Shown: positions 5,974 to 15,562, numbered from the stretch's first letter. The stretch: 34,377 nucleotides of DNA from an uncultured Saprospiraceae bacterium (GCA_937921595.1 CAKZTD010000025.1:1-34377), one strand, 5' to 3'. The notes: generated by a model not told the origin, from the sequence alone. A program made the numbers and translations.

Positions 5974-8565
5974 ATGAGTAACGGAAAAAATGGGCCTTTT
6001 CCTGGGAATGACAAAGCAGATGATAATGTGGTCACGCTTTCAGGAATGTATAAAGAATATTTTCTGGATTATGCATCTTATGTAATCCTTGAGCGAGCGG
6101 TCCCATCTATCGAAGATGGACTAAAGCCAGTACAAAGAAGAATCCTTCATTCCATGAAAGAAATGGATGATGGACGATACCATAAAGTCGCAAATATCAT
6201 TGGACAGACAATGCAGTATCACCCGCATGGTGATGCGGCGATTGGAGATGCCTTAGTGAATCTTGGTCAAAAAGATTTGCTGATTGACTGCCAAGGAAAC
6301 TGGGGAGATAACCGAACTGGTGACCGTTCTGCTGCACCTAGATATATTGAAGCGAGACTAACTAAGTTTGCTTTAGATGTTGCCTTTAATGCACAGACTA
6401 CAGATTGGCAAGTGACTTATGATGGTCGAAAAAAAGAACCAATCAATTTGCCAATGAAGTTTCCATTATTACTTGCTCAAGGAGCAGATGGAATCGCCGT
6501 TGGTTTATCAACAAAAATTCTTCCTCATAACTTTATTGAATTAATCAGGGCTTCTATAAAAATTCTTCAAGATAAATATGTTCAGATTTATCCGGATTTT
6601 CAAAATGGAGGTTCTATTGATGTTACCAATTATAATGGTGGGAAGCGTGGTGGAAAGGTTAGGGTAAGAGCCAAAATCGAAAAAGTAGATAAAAATACTC
6701 TGGTTATTCGTGAGTTACCTTATGCGGTGACGACCACCTCTTTAATTGAGAGTATTTTAAAAGCAAATGATAAAGGAAAAATCAAAATAAAAAAGGTCGT
6801 TGATAATACGGCAAAAGATGTAGAGGTGTTGATTGATCTTGCCCCAGGAATTTCACCAGATGTAACCATCGATGCGCTTTATGCTTTTACGAATTGTGAA
6901 GTTTCAATATCTCCAAATGCTTGTGTGATCATTGAAGATAAACCGCATTTTTTAAAGATCACCGATATGCTCAAAACCTGTACGGAGCTCACAAAAGAGT
7001 TGCTACGGATGGAGTTGGAAATTCGAAAAGGAGAATTGGAGGAGAAATTACATTTTTCTAGCCTTGAAAAGATTTTTATTAAAAATAGAATCTATCGAGA
7101 GATTGAGGAGTGTGAAACTTGGGAAGCTGTTATCAAAACAATCGACAAGGAGTTGGAGAAATATGTGTCTACTCCAAAAGATAAAGCGAAGAAAGGAGAT
7201 AAGCGAATTAAGTTACTTCGGGATGTTACAGAAGAAGATATTACAAGACTGACCGAAATCAAGATCAAAAGGATTTCAAAATACAACTCTTTCAAAGCAG
7301 ATGAGATCATCGCGAAACTGGAAGAGGAATTAAAAGAAGTAAAGCATCATCTAAATAATCTAACAGCGTATGCGATTGCTTACTATGAAAACCTTTTGAA
7401 AAAGTATGGGAAAGGAAAAGAACGAAGAACGAAGATCGAAGAGTTTGACAATATTGAAGTGAGGCACGTTGTTCAAAACAACACTAAACTTTACGTTGAT
7501 CGAAAAAGTGGATTCCTTGGTTCTGGATTGAAAAAAGATGAATTCGTAAGTGATTGTTCTGACATTGATGACATTATTGCTTTTTGTAAAAATGGAACTT
7601 TTAAAGTCGTGAGAATGGCAGATAAAGTTTTTATTGATAAGGACATTATTCACATTGCTGTTTGGAAAAAAGGAGATGAGCGTACGACTTACAATATGAT
7701 TTATGTTGATGGAAAATCAGGGAAATCTTATGCTAAGCGTTTCAATGTAAAAGCCATCACCAGAGATAAAGTATATGATCTAGGAAAAGGAGCGAAAGGT
7801 ACAAAGGTGCATTACTTTACTGCAAATCCAAACGGAGAATCGGAAACGGTGAGCGTCCAATTGTCTCAAGGATGTAAAGCACATAAAAAAATATTTGAGT
7901 TCGATTTTGATTGGATCGCAATTAAAGGTAGGGCTTCACAAGGGAATATTGCGACGAAATATCCAATACGGAAAGTAACCCAATTGGAAGTAGGTAAGTC
8001 AACGCTTGGAGCAATCAAAATCTGGATGGATGAGGTGAGTGGGAAATTAAACACAGAAGAACGTGGACTTTTCCTCGGAGACTTTGATACCGGAACTAGT
8101 ATCTTGGCTGTTTATAAAGATGGATCTTACGAGGTAGCGGACTTGGATATGATGCGCAAGTTTGATCCTAAGGAACTCTGTTCTATTAGTAAGTTTGACG
8201 AACAGACCGTCATTACTGCGGTGTATTTTGAAGGAGCTAAATCTTGTACGGTTGTAAAACGATTTCAGGTCGAAACAACAACCAATAATCAAAAATTCAA
8301 TTTCTTGACAGAGCATAAAAATTCGAAACTTTATTTCGCCAGCATCAAGGAAAATCCGGTAATTACTTATAGTACAAAATTGAAATCCAAGAAGACAGAT
8401 TGGGAACTAGAAGTAGCTGGTTTTATCGATGTCAAAGGATGGAAAGCAATCGGAAATAAATTGATTGATCAGAAATTAATTGGCGTGAAGGAACTAACGA
8501 CAGATGCGAGTGATAAAGATAAACTTCAGGCAGGCGACAGCATCGAATTTGATGTTGATAAATAA
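5974..8565 (+). CDS. parC: DNA topoisomerase IV subunit A (ParC, GyrA family)
   Basis: Subunit A of type IIA topoisomerase, which cuts and rejoins both DNA strands and decatenates daughter chromosomes together with ParE. ParE is not encoded nearby. The 863 residues start with the breakage-reunion domain: YASYVILERAVPSIEDGLKPVQRR at about 33-56, then the QRDR helix with HPHGDAAIGDAL at 83-94, and the catalytic Arg-Tyr pair R123-Y124 in SAAPRYIEARLTK. A coiled-coil arm follows (about 340-460), then a degenerate beta-pinwheel C-terminal domain with several short repeats. The overall look is ParC rather than GyrA, and no clear GyrA-box (QRRGGKG) is seen. The residue aligned to E. coli ParC Ser80 is Ala and that aligned to Glu84 is Asp. 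I take these as lineage-typical, not resistance mutations. Confidence 0.9.
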   Translation: MSNGKNGPFPGNDKADDNVVTLSGMYKEYFLDYASYVILERAVPSIEDGLKPVQRRILHSMKEMDDGRYHKVANIIGQTMQYHPHGDAAIGDALVNLGQKDLLIDCQGNWGDNRTGDRSAAPRYIEARLTKFALDVAFNAQTTDWQVTYDGRKKEPINLPMKFPLLLAQGADGIAVGLSTKILPHNFIELIRASIKILQDKYVQIYPDFQNGGSIDVTNYNGGKRGGKVRVRAKIEKVDKNTLVIRELPYAVTTTSLIESILKANDKGKIKIKKVVDNTAKDVEVLIDLAPGISPDVTIDALYAFTNCEVSISPNACVIIEDKPHFLKITDMLKTCTELTKELLRMELEIRKGELEEKLHFSSLEKIFIKNRIYREIEECETWEAVIKTIDKELEKYVSTPKDKAKKGDKRIKLLRDVTEEDITRLTEIKIKRISKYNSFKADEIIAKLEEELKEVKHHLNNLTAYAIAYYENLLKKYGKGKERRTKIEEFDNIEVRHVVQNNTKLYVDRKSGFLGSGLKKDEFVSDCSDIDDIIAFCKNGTFKVVRMADKVFIDKDIIHIAVWKKGDERTTYNMIYVDGKSGKSYAKRFNVKAITRDKVYDLGKGAKGTKVHYFTANPNGESETVSVQLSQGCKAHKKIFEFDFDWIAIKGRASQGNIATKYPIRKVTQLEVGKSTLGAIKIWMDEVSGKLNTEERGLFLGDFDTGTSILAVYKDGSYEVADLDMMRKFDPKELCSISKFDEQTVITAVYFEGAKSCTVVKRFQVETTTNNQKFNFLTEHKNSKLYFASIKENPVITYSTKLKSKKTDWELEVAGFIDVKGWKAIGNKLIDQKLIGVKELTTDASDKDKLQAGDSIEFDVDK

Positions 8566-8657
8566 GAAGAAATCAGTAGTTTGGAAATTAGGTTCACCGA
8601 CGTACGATAATTAAGAGATTTAAACTTGAAAAAGTTTGATGACATAAATAAAAAATA

Positions 8658-8696
8658 AGCCAGGTATTCTCAATTGAATACCTGGCTATTTTGTTT
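8658..8696. terminator. Strong bidirectional terminator between parC and the T9SS cargo gene
   Basis: AGCCAGGTATTC (8658-8669) pairs perfectly with GAATACCTGGCT (8676-8687) around a 6-nt loop. The plus strand continues ATTTTGTTT, and the minus strand continues into the complement of an A-rich stretch (about 8646-8657). It therefore serves both convergent genes. Confidence 0.88.
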
Positions 8697-8728
8697 GACA
8701 CTAAAGCTTTTTAATATTGATTAATCAT

Positions 8729-10468
8729 TTACAACTTCATAACTCTTACGCTTGAAATTTGTTGATTGTTTTGTAAAAGCACAATCGTATTCATACCACT
8801 ATGGAAATTGATCGAATTGATGGAGAATGTATTGGTCCCATTCGTTACAATTTGTTCAGTTTTGTAAATCAACTGACCTTGCACATTATAGACTAAAAGA
8901 TCTAGATTCGCATCCATATTACTTAAATATTTTAAGGTAACATTCGCTGCATTTTTATGTAAGAGATTTGGATAAGCAATAAGTTCATGATCTCTTAATT
9001 CTGTATTGATGGTAGATGGTTCTATCAGGATGTCTTCAACAGGAGGTAAAATACTTAACTCCGGTGAATCAGAATTATCAAAATTTAATTCATCACAAGG
9101 AATGGTTTCTGGTTCATTATGCCATTCTTCAACATTGGATTCAGCTTCTTCTGCAAAACTATATACGTCATATTTTTGTTTCCAGAAATGAACGCCAGAT
9201 GGATATTTCTTAATCGGTTCGTCCTCTGCACAATCTGTTTCTCCATTTAATTCAGTTCTGATCAAACCAATACTCCAAATACCATTCGCTCGATGATCTG
9301 TTTTTAAAACATAATTTTCATGTGTACCAGTAAAGTCCTGAGCCATAAAAGTACAAGTCTGATCTTGCTCTAAATTATAACGAAAATAATTTACCGTATT
9401 GCCATTTGGTTTAATGCGAAGGAAAGATGCATTTCTTACACCATTTGGATTGCCTTCGTAGCCATCGTAAATAAAACACCCCAAATCATAATAACCATGA
9501 GGATCTACATAGATTGAGTTTGCATGACTTTCGTAAGCATTAGGAGAAGCATAAAGATTAGCAGCAATAGGGCTTAGATTATATTTTAACAACATAGTTG
9601 ATATAAAAGATACCGTCCCACTTTGTACTCCGCCAGCTCGAGTTCCAAAAGCCATTGCGAATCCATCGTTATCAAAATCGCGAATAATATGTGGATTGTT
9701 TTCATTGTCTCCAAGATCGAGATCGTATTTCTTATACTGTCGGATAATATTTCCGTTGATACCAATTCCAAAAGTAAAAAGATCAAGTGTAGAAGAACCA
9801 GTCGTATAATAATCATGCTCCGTACCTGCAATTATATAACCTCCCCTTTCTTTGTCCTCAACCATAGAAGTAACATAGTCATATTTAGAGTCGACTAGAG
9901 ATGGTTTGTAATATTGATGAGACCAATAAAGATTACCATTGGGGTCCATCTTCATTGCAAAAATTCTTCGAGGTTGACTTGCCGTTCCAACTACCATGTA
10001 GGTTTCATTTCCTTCATAGGTTCGGGTAGCTACATAACCTTCACTCACTGAAAGATTCGGGTCGCTATACCATCGGGACCACATTAGATTTCCGTTGTTG
10101 TCAATACGGAAAACCCAACATCCATATCCAAGTTCACTGTCTTTGCGAACACCAACAATAAGGTAACCATCATCATCAGTTTTGCAAATGCCATTTGCGC
10201 GATCATCAGTATCTGGTAATCCAAATTGCTTGGACCAAAGTACATTTCCTTGATCATCAACTTTTACAACTCGGGCATCATAAACAGGACTGTTTTGATA
10301 TTCTCTGATGGTATGAACAGTAACTGAAGAGCCATCTTCGTCGATAACCATACTTTCTTGTGAGCTATAAGTTTGTTCATTAACGGTATAACTGTTGTTG
10401 AATGTTTGTGCTGTAAGGGAAAACGAAATAAAGCAGCAAATAAGTGCTAGTAATAATTTGTTTTTCAT
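8729..10468 (-). CDS. Secreted protein with repeat beta-propeller-like body and T9SS C-terminal sorting domain
   Basis: Exported protein of 579 residues. It begins with a signal peptide (MKNKLLLALICCFISFSLTAQ, cleavage near residue 21). The body has recurring units of the kind VxKxDxxGNxxWSxxYG followed by (D)GYxIxG, for example DDQGNVLWSKQFG, DNNGNLMWSRWY and DPNGNLYWSHQYY. Such repeats are known in beta-propeller-like Bacteroidota proteins. The last 85 or so residues (from about YPNLLHKNAAN) carry LDLLVYNVQGQLIYKTE, then NTFSINSINFHSGMNTIVLLQ and VRVMKL, which fits the T9SS type A sorting domain that guides cargo across the outer membrane. Ligand and activity are unknown. It is transcribed alone, with terminators on both sides. 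Confidence 0.85.
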   Translation of the reverse strand: MKNKLLLALICCFISFSLTAQTFNNSYTVNEQTYSSQESMVIDEDGSSVTVHTIREYQNSPVYDARVVKVDDQGNVLWSKQFGLPDTDDRANGICKTDDDGYLIVGVRKDSELGYGCWVFRIDNNGNLMWSRWYSDPNLSVSEGYVATRTYEGNETYMVVGTASQPRRIFAMKMDPNGNLYWSHQYYKPSLVDSKYDYVTSMVEDKERGGYIIAGTEHDYYTTGSSTLDLFTFGIGINGNIIRQYKKYDLDLGDNENNPHIIRDFDNDGFAMAFGTRAGGVQSGTVSFISTMLLKYNLSPIAANLYASPNAYESHANSIYVDPHGYYDLGCFIYDGYEGNPNGVRNASFLRIKPNGNTVNYFRYNLEQDQTCTFMAQDFTGTHENYVLKTDHRANGIWSIGLIRTELNGETDCAEDEPIKKYPSGVHFWKQKYDVYSFAEEAESNVEEWHNEPETIPCDELNFDNSDSPELSILPPVEDILIEPSTINTELRDHELIAYPNLLHKNAANVTLKYLSNMDANLDLLVYNVQGQLIYKTEQIVTNGTNTFSINSINFHSGMNTIVLLQNNQQISSVRVMKL

Positions 10469-10871
10469 GATTGATTTTTTTGTTCTTATACAATAATTAT
10501 GTCAAGCAATAATTAAGACTCCTGATTGATTTGGAAGAGCATTTTTATCTATTTAGCTGAAAAATATAATCTGTAAAAGAATCATTTATTAATAAGGTTT
10601 GGTTCTTGGATAAATGAGGATGAATCAGGTTTTGCGTTATTTAGAATATCACAAACCATTTATGAAATACATTCGTCAAATAGCCATAAAACTTCAAAGC
10701 ATGAAAACCGGTTATCGTTGCTGATTCAAAGGTAGGTTCCTTTTCTACTTTAAACCATTACAGTTTTTTTTTGAAATTCTTTTTATGAAAGTTCCTAGAT
10801 TTTTTAAAATAAAAAAAACTCCTTTTCACATAAGTGATAAGGAGCTGGGGAAATGAAATTATAAAATGAAA
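10469..10871. other. 403-bp intergenic stretch without a gene
   Basis: No plausible coding region is seen. The 3' part holds the terminator of the neighbouring minus-strand gene (10811-10844). At 10752-10771 lies a 20-bp string that recurs with one change at about 12230-12249. The remainder should contain the promoter of the gene at 8729-10468, but I cannot fix its boxes. Confidence 0.6.
10811..10844 (-). terminator. Intrinsic terminator of the 10872-12059 gene
   Basis: CTCCTT-T-TCAC (10819-10829) pairs with GTGA-T-AAGGAG (10834-10844) around ATAA, with one T-T mismatch. On the minus strand eight T follow (10811-10818). It lies 27 bp downstream of the stop codon. Confidence 0.85.
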
Positions 10872-12059
10872 TTATTTAATTTTTATTATTTTTATCGTTT
10901 CGGGATGGTTGTTGTGTTCTATAGTACAAGTGTAAATACCTGAGGCTAGGTGTGACATTGGGATTTTGATTTGGTGTATTCCTTGTTCCCGATTATTTAA
11001 AACAATGTTGCTAATAGGTTTTCCGAAAAGATCTAATAACTGGAGTTTGATGCTACCTGATTGAGCTAAAGTAACATCAATAGTTAAATCATCTTTAACT
11101 GGATTTTGGTATTTTAAAACTTTAGATTCGAAACGTTTTTTAAAAACTTGTTCTTCAAATATTCTTGTTCTCCTACATTTACACCTAGTAAGTTCAATCT
11201 TTCCAGAAGCCATAATATCAGGGTCTTCTATGTTTATTCTTATATTACTATTAAATTCTAAATGGTATTTTCCAGGATCGCCAGCGTATAAGCTTGTTCC
11301 TGAAATCAAATTTAAATTGTTACTACAAAGAGGATGGATGTATATGTTTTGTGGACTAGTATTAGACTCGTGGACAAAAAATGCAGAAGCCTCATAAGAA
11401 GTAGTTACATCATCAATGTCAATGATGTATTTGGTGATTGCGCAAGATGGGGTATTCGGAAAACTGAATTGAGCATATCCAAGTATTGGCCAAGGAGAGC
11501 CAGGAGGAGCAGGAGACTTTGTTAGCGAAATCTGAATTGGTGTTTTGCAATTACAGGATTGTAATTCTGGTGGACCGTTCAGCATAACATCTTTATCGAC
11601 AATAATGATATTGGCTTTGCTTACTTTTTGGTTCGGACAAACACTATTGAAAAGGAACAAGTAAAACCCCGAAGAGATATTGTATTCCGCATAACCTTCA
11701 TCGGTTATACCATACTCGGTAGCTCCTGTATAAAGATCAAGTGAACGGTGTTCAAAATAAATGACATCATCTAATGGAGTGTCCCATTCAAAAGCGATGA
11801 GTTCCGGGTTGTATTCTACGATATTTGTTTCAGGTGTTTGACAGTTTCCACTATAATTATTTGCGTTAATTGCTTCAGTTAAAAAAACATTGATTTCGTC
11901 AAGGTTGATTTCAATTTGTGAGCCATATGCTTCTTCTATATGTTCTAGTACCTCGTTTATATTTTCCGGTTCTAGTATAAAAGGTGCCTGAGCAAATAAA
12001 GGAATGTTAGAAAATAATAATAGAACGATAAATGAAAGTAGGGATTTAGTAGTATACAT
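10872..12059 (-). CDS. Secreted protein of unknown function with T9SS C-terminal sorting domain
   Basis: Exported protein of 395 residues. The N-terminus is a signal peptide (hydrophobic LLSFIVLLLFSNIPLFAQ, cleavage after about residue 24). The middle part is not recognised. It holds several cysteines in pairs (SCNCKT, RCKCRR), which may form disulfides after export, and beta-rich segments such as GYAQFSFPNTPSC. The C-terminal 75 or so residues (KYQNPVKDDLTIDV, then LQLLDLFGKPISN, HLASGIYTCTIE and TIKIIKIK) are a typical T9SS type A sorting domain, so it is predicted to be surface-bound or released. It is next to a second T9SS cargo gene in the same direction but has its own terminator. The function is unknown. 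Confidence 0.82.
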   Translation of the reverse strand: MYTTKSLLSFIVLLLFSNIPLFAQAPFILEPENINEVLEHIEEAYGSQIEINLDEINVFLTEAINANNYSGNCQTPETNIVEYNPELIAFEWDTPLDDVIYFEHRSLDLYTGATEYGITDEGYAEYNISSGFYLFLFNSVCPNQKVSKANIIIVDKDVMLNGPPELQSCNCKTPIQISLTKSPAPPGSPWPILGYAQFSFPNTPSCAITKYIIDIDDVTTSYEASAFFVHESNTSPQNIYIHPLCSNNLNLISGTSLYAGDPGKYHLEFNSNIRINIEDPDIMASGKIELTRCKCRRTRIFEEQVFKKRFESKVLKYQNPVKDDLTIDVTLAQSGSIKLQLLDLFGKPISNIVLNNREQGIHQIKIPMSHLASGIYTCTIEHNNHPETIKIIKIK

Positions 12060-12221
12060 AATAAAGTGAAGTTTGTTTAATTTAGTAAACTGTTTTGATA
12101 GGCTGGGTTTTTATAAACAATTGACTAAAAGGAAGTTGTGTTGAAAAATCTAGTATGATTAAAAATAATATTTTGTTGATGATTCTATGTAATTTATTAA
12201 TTAATAAAGTTGACTTATATT

Positions 12222-12256
12222 TAATGGAAAAACCATTACAATTTTTTTTCTTTTTT
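12222..12256 (+). terminator. Terminator-like hairpin in the leader of the 12300 gene
   Basis: TAATGG (12222-12227) pairs with CCATTA (12233-12238) around AAAAA. It is followed by eight T (12242-12249) and six more at 12251-12256. No plus-strand gene precedes it after the 8658 terminator. It may therefore be a leader attenuator, the end of an antisense transcript, or chance in AT-rich DNA. Confidence 0.4.
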
Positions 12257-12299
12257 CCGCATTTAAAGCAACTTAAAGACATTTATTTAATTAATAAAA

Positions 12300-13745
12300 A
12301 TGCGATCAAGTAAATTAATTGAACTTATTAAAGTTCTCAATAAAGAAGAATTAAAGCAACTTGATTCTTTTTTGCGTTCTCCTTTTTTTGTAGAAGAAAA
12401 GGTGGTTAAACGTATTTACCCGTTATTTAAATATTTGGCGACTCTATTTCCTGGGTTTAATGAAGAAGTTTTAGTTAAAGAAAATATTTATAAAAACTTA
12501 TTTCCAAATGAGGATTATGTAAAAGGAAAATTGGAAAAAATCATGACGCTTTTGTATCAAACGATCAAACGGTTTGTCGTAGAAAGTTATACTCAGAAAA
12601 GTAAAGAGGCTATTCATGATGAATTAAAATTAGCAGGATTTTATCGACAAAAAAAATTAGACAAATCTTTTCAACGTACCTTAAAACAGATTCGTAAAAG
12701 ACAGGATAGTATTAAAAAGAAGGATAAGAACTTTTTTTTTAATGAATATCTAATTGCAAAAGAATATTCTGAATATGAGTCTTTTTACAATACTCGCCAA
12801 AAAGATTTAAACCTACCGTCAACACTTAGGAATTTAGATATTTTTTATATCCTAGCAAAACAGGAATATAGCAGTAGATTACTTTCTCAAGATAAACATC
12901 ATGTACCCTTAAGTGTAGATGAAAATCTAATTGACCTAGAGGATTTTTTATTATTGAAAAAGCAAAAATATCTTAATATTCCATTAATTAAAGTATATGA
13001 TTTGGCGCTTCAGCTTTTACAAAACACAGAAGGTAAAAGTGTAGTTAAAGAACTAAACGAACTGATTGAAGAATACAAAAATGAAATCCCTCTTGAACAG
13101 TTAAAAGCAATGCAAGCCCTTTGTCGTAATTATAGTGTACGTTTTTATAATGAAGGAAATCGGGAATACCTTCAATTGTCTTTTGATTTATATGAAAAAC
13201 ATTTGGAAGAAGGGTTTCTTTATTATAATGATGGCCTGTTGCCAAGTACGATTAAAAACATTGTGGTCTTAGGTTTGAAGCTGAAAAAAATAGATTGGGT
13301 TTATAGTTTTTTAGAAAAATATAAAAATAAACTCGTTGGGACTAAACATAAGAAAGAAGTTTATCATTTTAATTTAGCAAGTTATTACTTTGCAAAAAAA
13401 TCTTATGATGAAGCCTTGCGTTATCTTTCTGAAACTTACGAAGATTGGTATTATCAGATTGCAGCTAGACGTTTAGAAATCAAAATTTATTATGAAATTA
13501 AATCGCTGTTACTTGATCCCAAATTAGATGCTTTTAAAATCTATATTTTTCGGATTTCAAAATCTAAATTGACTAAATTGCAAAAATTAGGGAATAATCA
13601 TTTTGCAGATGTTGTAAGGCAAATAAATTCTCCTAAAACAATAGGTAATGCTGATCGTATTGGTCGATTGATTGCCAGAGTGAAAAATAAAAAGGTTATC
13701 GCAGAAGAAGAATGGCTATTAGAAAAGCTAGATGATTTGAATTAA
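12300..13745 (+). CDS. Conserved-looking helical protein of unknown function, upstream of uvrC
   Basis: I do not recognise a named family. The 481 residues have no signal peptide and no membrane segment, and are almost wholly alpha-helical and Lys/Leu/Tyr-rich. The start, with LIELIKVLNKEELKQLDSFL then RSPFF, looks like an N-terminal motif (F/L-x-x-F-L-x-S-P-[YF]-F) I associate with hypothetical proteins of Saprospiria. The C-terminal half has TPR-like helix pairs, for example FNLASYYFAKKSYDEALRYL. The ATG at 12300 follows an AT-rich leader with a possible attenuator hairpin. It ends only 14 bp before uvrC, so the two are probably co-transcribed, but I draw no functional link to DNA repair. 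A protein-protein interaction scaffold is the most that can be suggested. Confidence 0.7.
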   Translation: MRSSKLIELIKVLNKEELKQLDSFLRSPFFVEEKVVKRIYPLFKYLATLFPGFNEEVLVKENIYKNLFPNEDYVKGKLEKIMTLLYQTIKRFVVESYTQKSKEAIHDELKLAGFYRQKKLDKSFQRTLKQIRKRQDSIKKKDKNFFFNEYLIAKEYSEYESFYNTRQKDLNLPSTLRNLDIFYILAKQEYSSRLLSQDKHHVPLSVDENLIDLEDFLLLKKQKYLNIPLIKVYDLALQLLQNTEGKSVVKELNELIEEYKNEIPLEQLKAMQALCRNYSVRFYNEGNREYLQLSFDLYEKHLEEGFLYYNDGLLPSTIKNIVVLGLKLKKIDWVYSFLEKYKNKLVGTKHKKEVYHFNLASYYFAKKSYDEALRYLSETYEDWYYQIAARRLEIKIYYEIKSLLLDPKLDAFKIYIFRISKSKLTKLQKLGNNHFADVVRQINSPKTIGNADRIGRLIARVKNKKVIAEEEWLLEKLDDLN

Positions 13746-13759
13746 ATACTTTTACATAA

Positions 13760-15562
13760 ATGAAGACTGAAGACTATCAAAAAATATCTTCCACTTTACC
13801 TAAGCAACCTGGGATCTATAAATTCATCGATCCAGAAGGTACCATTATCTATGTCGGTAAAGCCAAGAATTTAAAAAATAGACTTGCCTCTTATTTTGGT
13901 AGTACTAAACACCAATCAGGAAAGACCAAAACCATGGTCCGCAATGCTCATCATTTTGAATATACGATTGTAGAAACAGAGACAGATGCATTGCTCCTCG
14001 AAAGTACTTTAATCAAAAAGTTTCAACCGAGATATAATGTGATGCTAAAGGATGGGAAGAACTATTCCTATATCTGCATCAAAAAAGAACGCTTTCCAAG
14101 AGTGTTTTTAACCAGACGAGTGATCAAAGACGGCTCTACTTATTTTGGTCCATACATGTCAAAGCATCGAGTAAAAATAATCCTTGACCTGATTAAAAAT
14201 TTGTTCCAGCTTCGGACCTGCAATTTCAATTTGTCAGCAGAAAATATCGAAAGGAAAAAATTTAAAGTCTGTCTTGAATATCATATAAAAAATTGTGAAG
14301 GCCCTTGTGTCGGTCTCGAAGCAGAAGAGGATTATAACAATAAAATCGATCAGATCAAAAACATGCTTCGTGGAAATTTTGCTGCAGTAAAACAGCACCT
14401 CAAACAAGAGATGCAAAAACAAGCGGAGAATCTAAAATTTGAAAGAGCTCAAAAAGCAAAAGAGAAATTAGATGCTTTTGTAGACTATCAGGGTAAGTCC
14501 ACTGTGGTCAGTGTGAATCATCGCGATCTCGATATTTTTTCTATTGCTACGGATGAAAAAACGGCTTATGTTAATTACCTGAAAGTCATCAACGGTGCAG
14601 TGATCAACACCTACACACAAGAGATGACCAAGAATCTTGATGAAGATGAAAAAGATTTATTGGAATTTGCCATTCCGGAAATTCGTAAGAAATTCAATAG
14701 CATTACCAAAGAAATTATTCTAGCAGAGAAAGTTCAACTTCTGGAAGCTGATATCACGATTACAATTCCACAGCGAGGCGATAAAAAGAGCCTGTTAGAA
14801 CTTTCCGAAAAGAATGTAAAATACTATTTGCTACAAAAGAAAAAAGAAGAGATCAAGCATCAGAGTAAACAAACGCATGCGGAGCGAATTCTGAGAACGC
14901 TTCAGACAGATCTTAGTATGAAAGATCTTCCTATGCATATAGAATGTTTTGATAATTCCAATATTCAAGGTTCTAATCCAGTAGCCTCCTGTGTCGTTTT
15001 TAAAAATGCCAAGCCTGCGAAAAGAGATTATCGTCATTTTAAAATAAAAACCGTTGTTGGCCCTGATGATTTTGCATCGATGGAAGAAGTCGTTCATCGT
15101 CGATATCGGAGAATGCTAGATGAAGGCGAATCACTTCCTCAATTGATTATCATTGATGGTGGAAAAGGACAATTAAGTTCATCTGTAAAAAGCCTCGAAT
15201 TGCTTGGTATTCTCGATCAGGTCACGGTCATCGGTATTGCTAAAAGACTCGAAGAAATATTTTTTGCCAACGATTCTATTCCGCTTTATATTAATAAAAA
15301 ATCAGAATCACTCAAACTGATTCAACAAGCTCGAAACGAAGCACACCGCTTTGCCATTAACTTTCATAGGGATCAACGTTCCAAAGATTTTACAACTTCA
15401 GAAATAACTAATATCCCCGGGATCGGTGAAAAGACCGCCGAGAAATTACTCACTCATTTCAAGTCTGTCAAAAAAATGAAAGCAGCAAGCACAGAGGAGA
15501 TAGTAGCAATAGTAGGGCAGTCTGCAGCGAAGAAGATTAGGCTTTACTTTGATAAAGGATAA
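13760..15562 (+). CDS. uvrC: Excinuclease ABC subunit C
   Basis: UvrC makes both incisions around bulky DNA lesions in nucleotide excision repair, after UvrA/UvrB have loaded. All domains are present in 600 residues. The GIY-YIG nuclease is at 12-95 (PGIYKF at 17-22, YVGKAKNLKNRL at 31-42 with the catalytic Arg). A Cys-containing region with CNF, CLEYHIKNCEGPC follows, then a UvrB-binding UVR helix pair (LKFERAQKAKEKLDAF). The RNase H-like C-terminal nuclease has ECFDNSNIQGSNPVAS and IIDGGKGQL acidic motifs and EAHRFAINFHR. Two helix-hairpin-helix motifs close the protein (TNIPGIGEKTAEKLL). The ATG at 13760 lies just before the GIY domain. It is likely in an operon with the helical protein upstream. 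Confidence 0.97.
   Translation: MKTEDYQKISSTLPKQPGIYKFIDPEGTIIYVGKAKNLKNRLASYFGSTKHQSGKTKTMVRNAHHFEYTIVETETDALLLESTLIKKFQPRYNVMLKDGKNYSYICIKKERFPRVFLTRRVIKDGSTYFGPYMSKHRVKIILDLIKNLFQLRTCNFNLSAENIERKKFKVCLEYHIKNCEGPCVGLEAEEDYNNKIDQIKNMLRGNFAAVKQHLKQEMQKQAENLKFERAQKAKEKLDAFVDYQGKSTVVSVNHRDLDIFSIATDEKTAYVNYLKVINGAVINTYTQEMTKNLDEDEKDLLEFAIPEIRKKFNSITKEIILAEKVQLLEADITITIPQRGDKKSLLELSEKNVKYYLLQKKKEEIKHQSKQTHAERILRTLQTDLSMKDLPMHIECFDNSNIQGSNPVASCVVFKNAKPAKRDYRHFKIKTVVGPDDFASMEEVVHRRYRRMLDEGESLPQLIIIDGGKGQLSSSVKSLELLGILDQVTVIGIAKRLEEIFFANDSIPLYINKKSESLKLIQQARNEAHRFAINFHRDQRSKDFTTSEITNIPGIGEKTAEKLLTHFKSVKKMKAASTEEIVAIVGQSAAKKIRLYFDKG

Noticed and set aside
8047-8200. Quinolone resistance in parC, from Ala and Asp at the positions of E. 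coli Ser80 and Glu84
   Set aside because: These residues are plausible lineage-typical states and cannot be called mutations without relatives.
7064-8316. Several 60-100-codon frames on both strands inside parC
   Set aside because: They lie wholly inside a well-supported gene and have no recognisable product.
10466-10500. TTGACA and TATAAG strings on the minus strand before the first T9SS cargo gene
   Set aside because: Spacing is far too short for a sigma-70 promoter, and this phylum uses different boxes.
12082-12282. A 66-codon minus-strand reading frame upstream of the second T9SS cargo gene
   Set aside because: Low-complexity, AT-driven composition, no ribosome-binding context, and it overlaps the hairpin and leader region. 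It is most likely chance.
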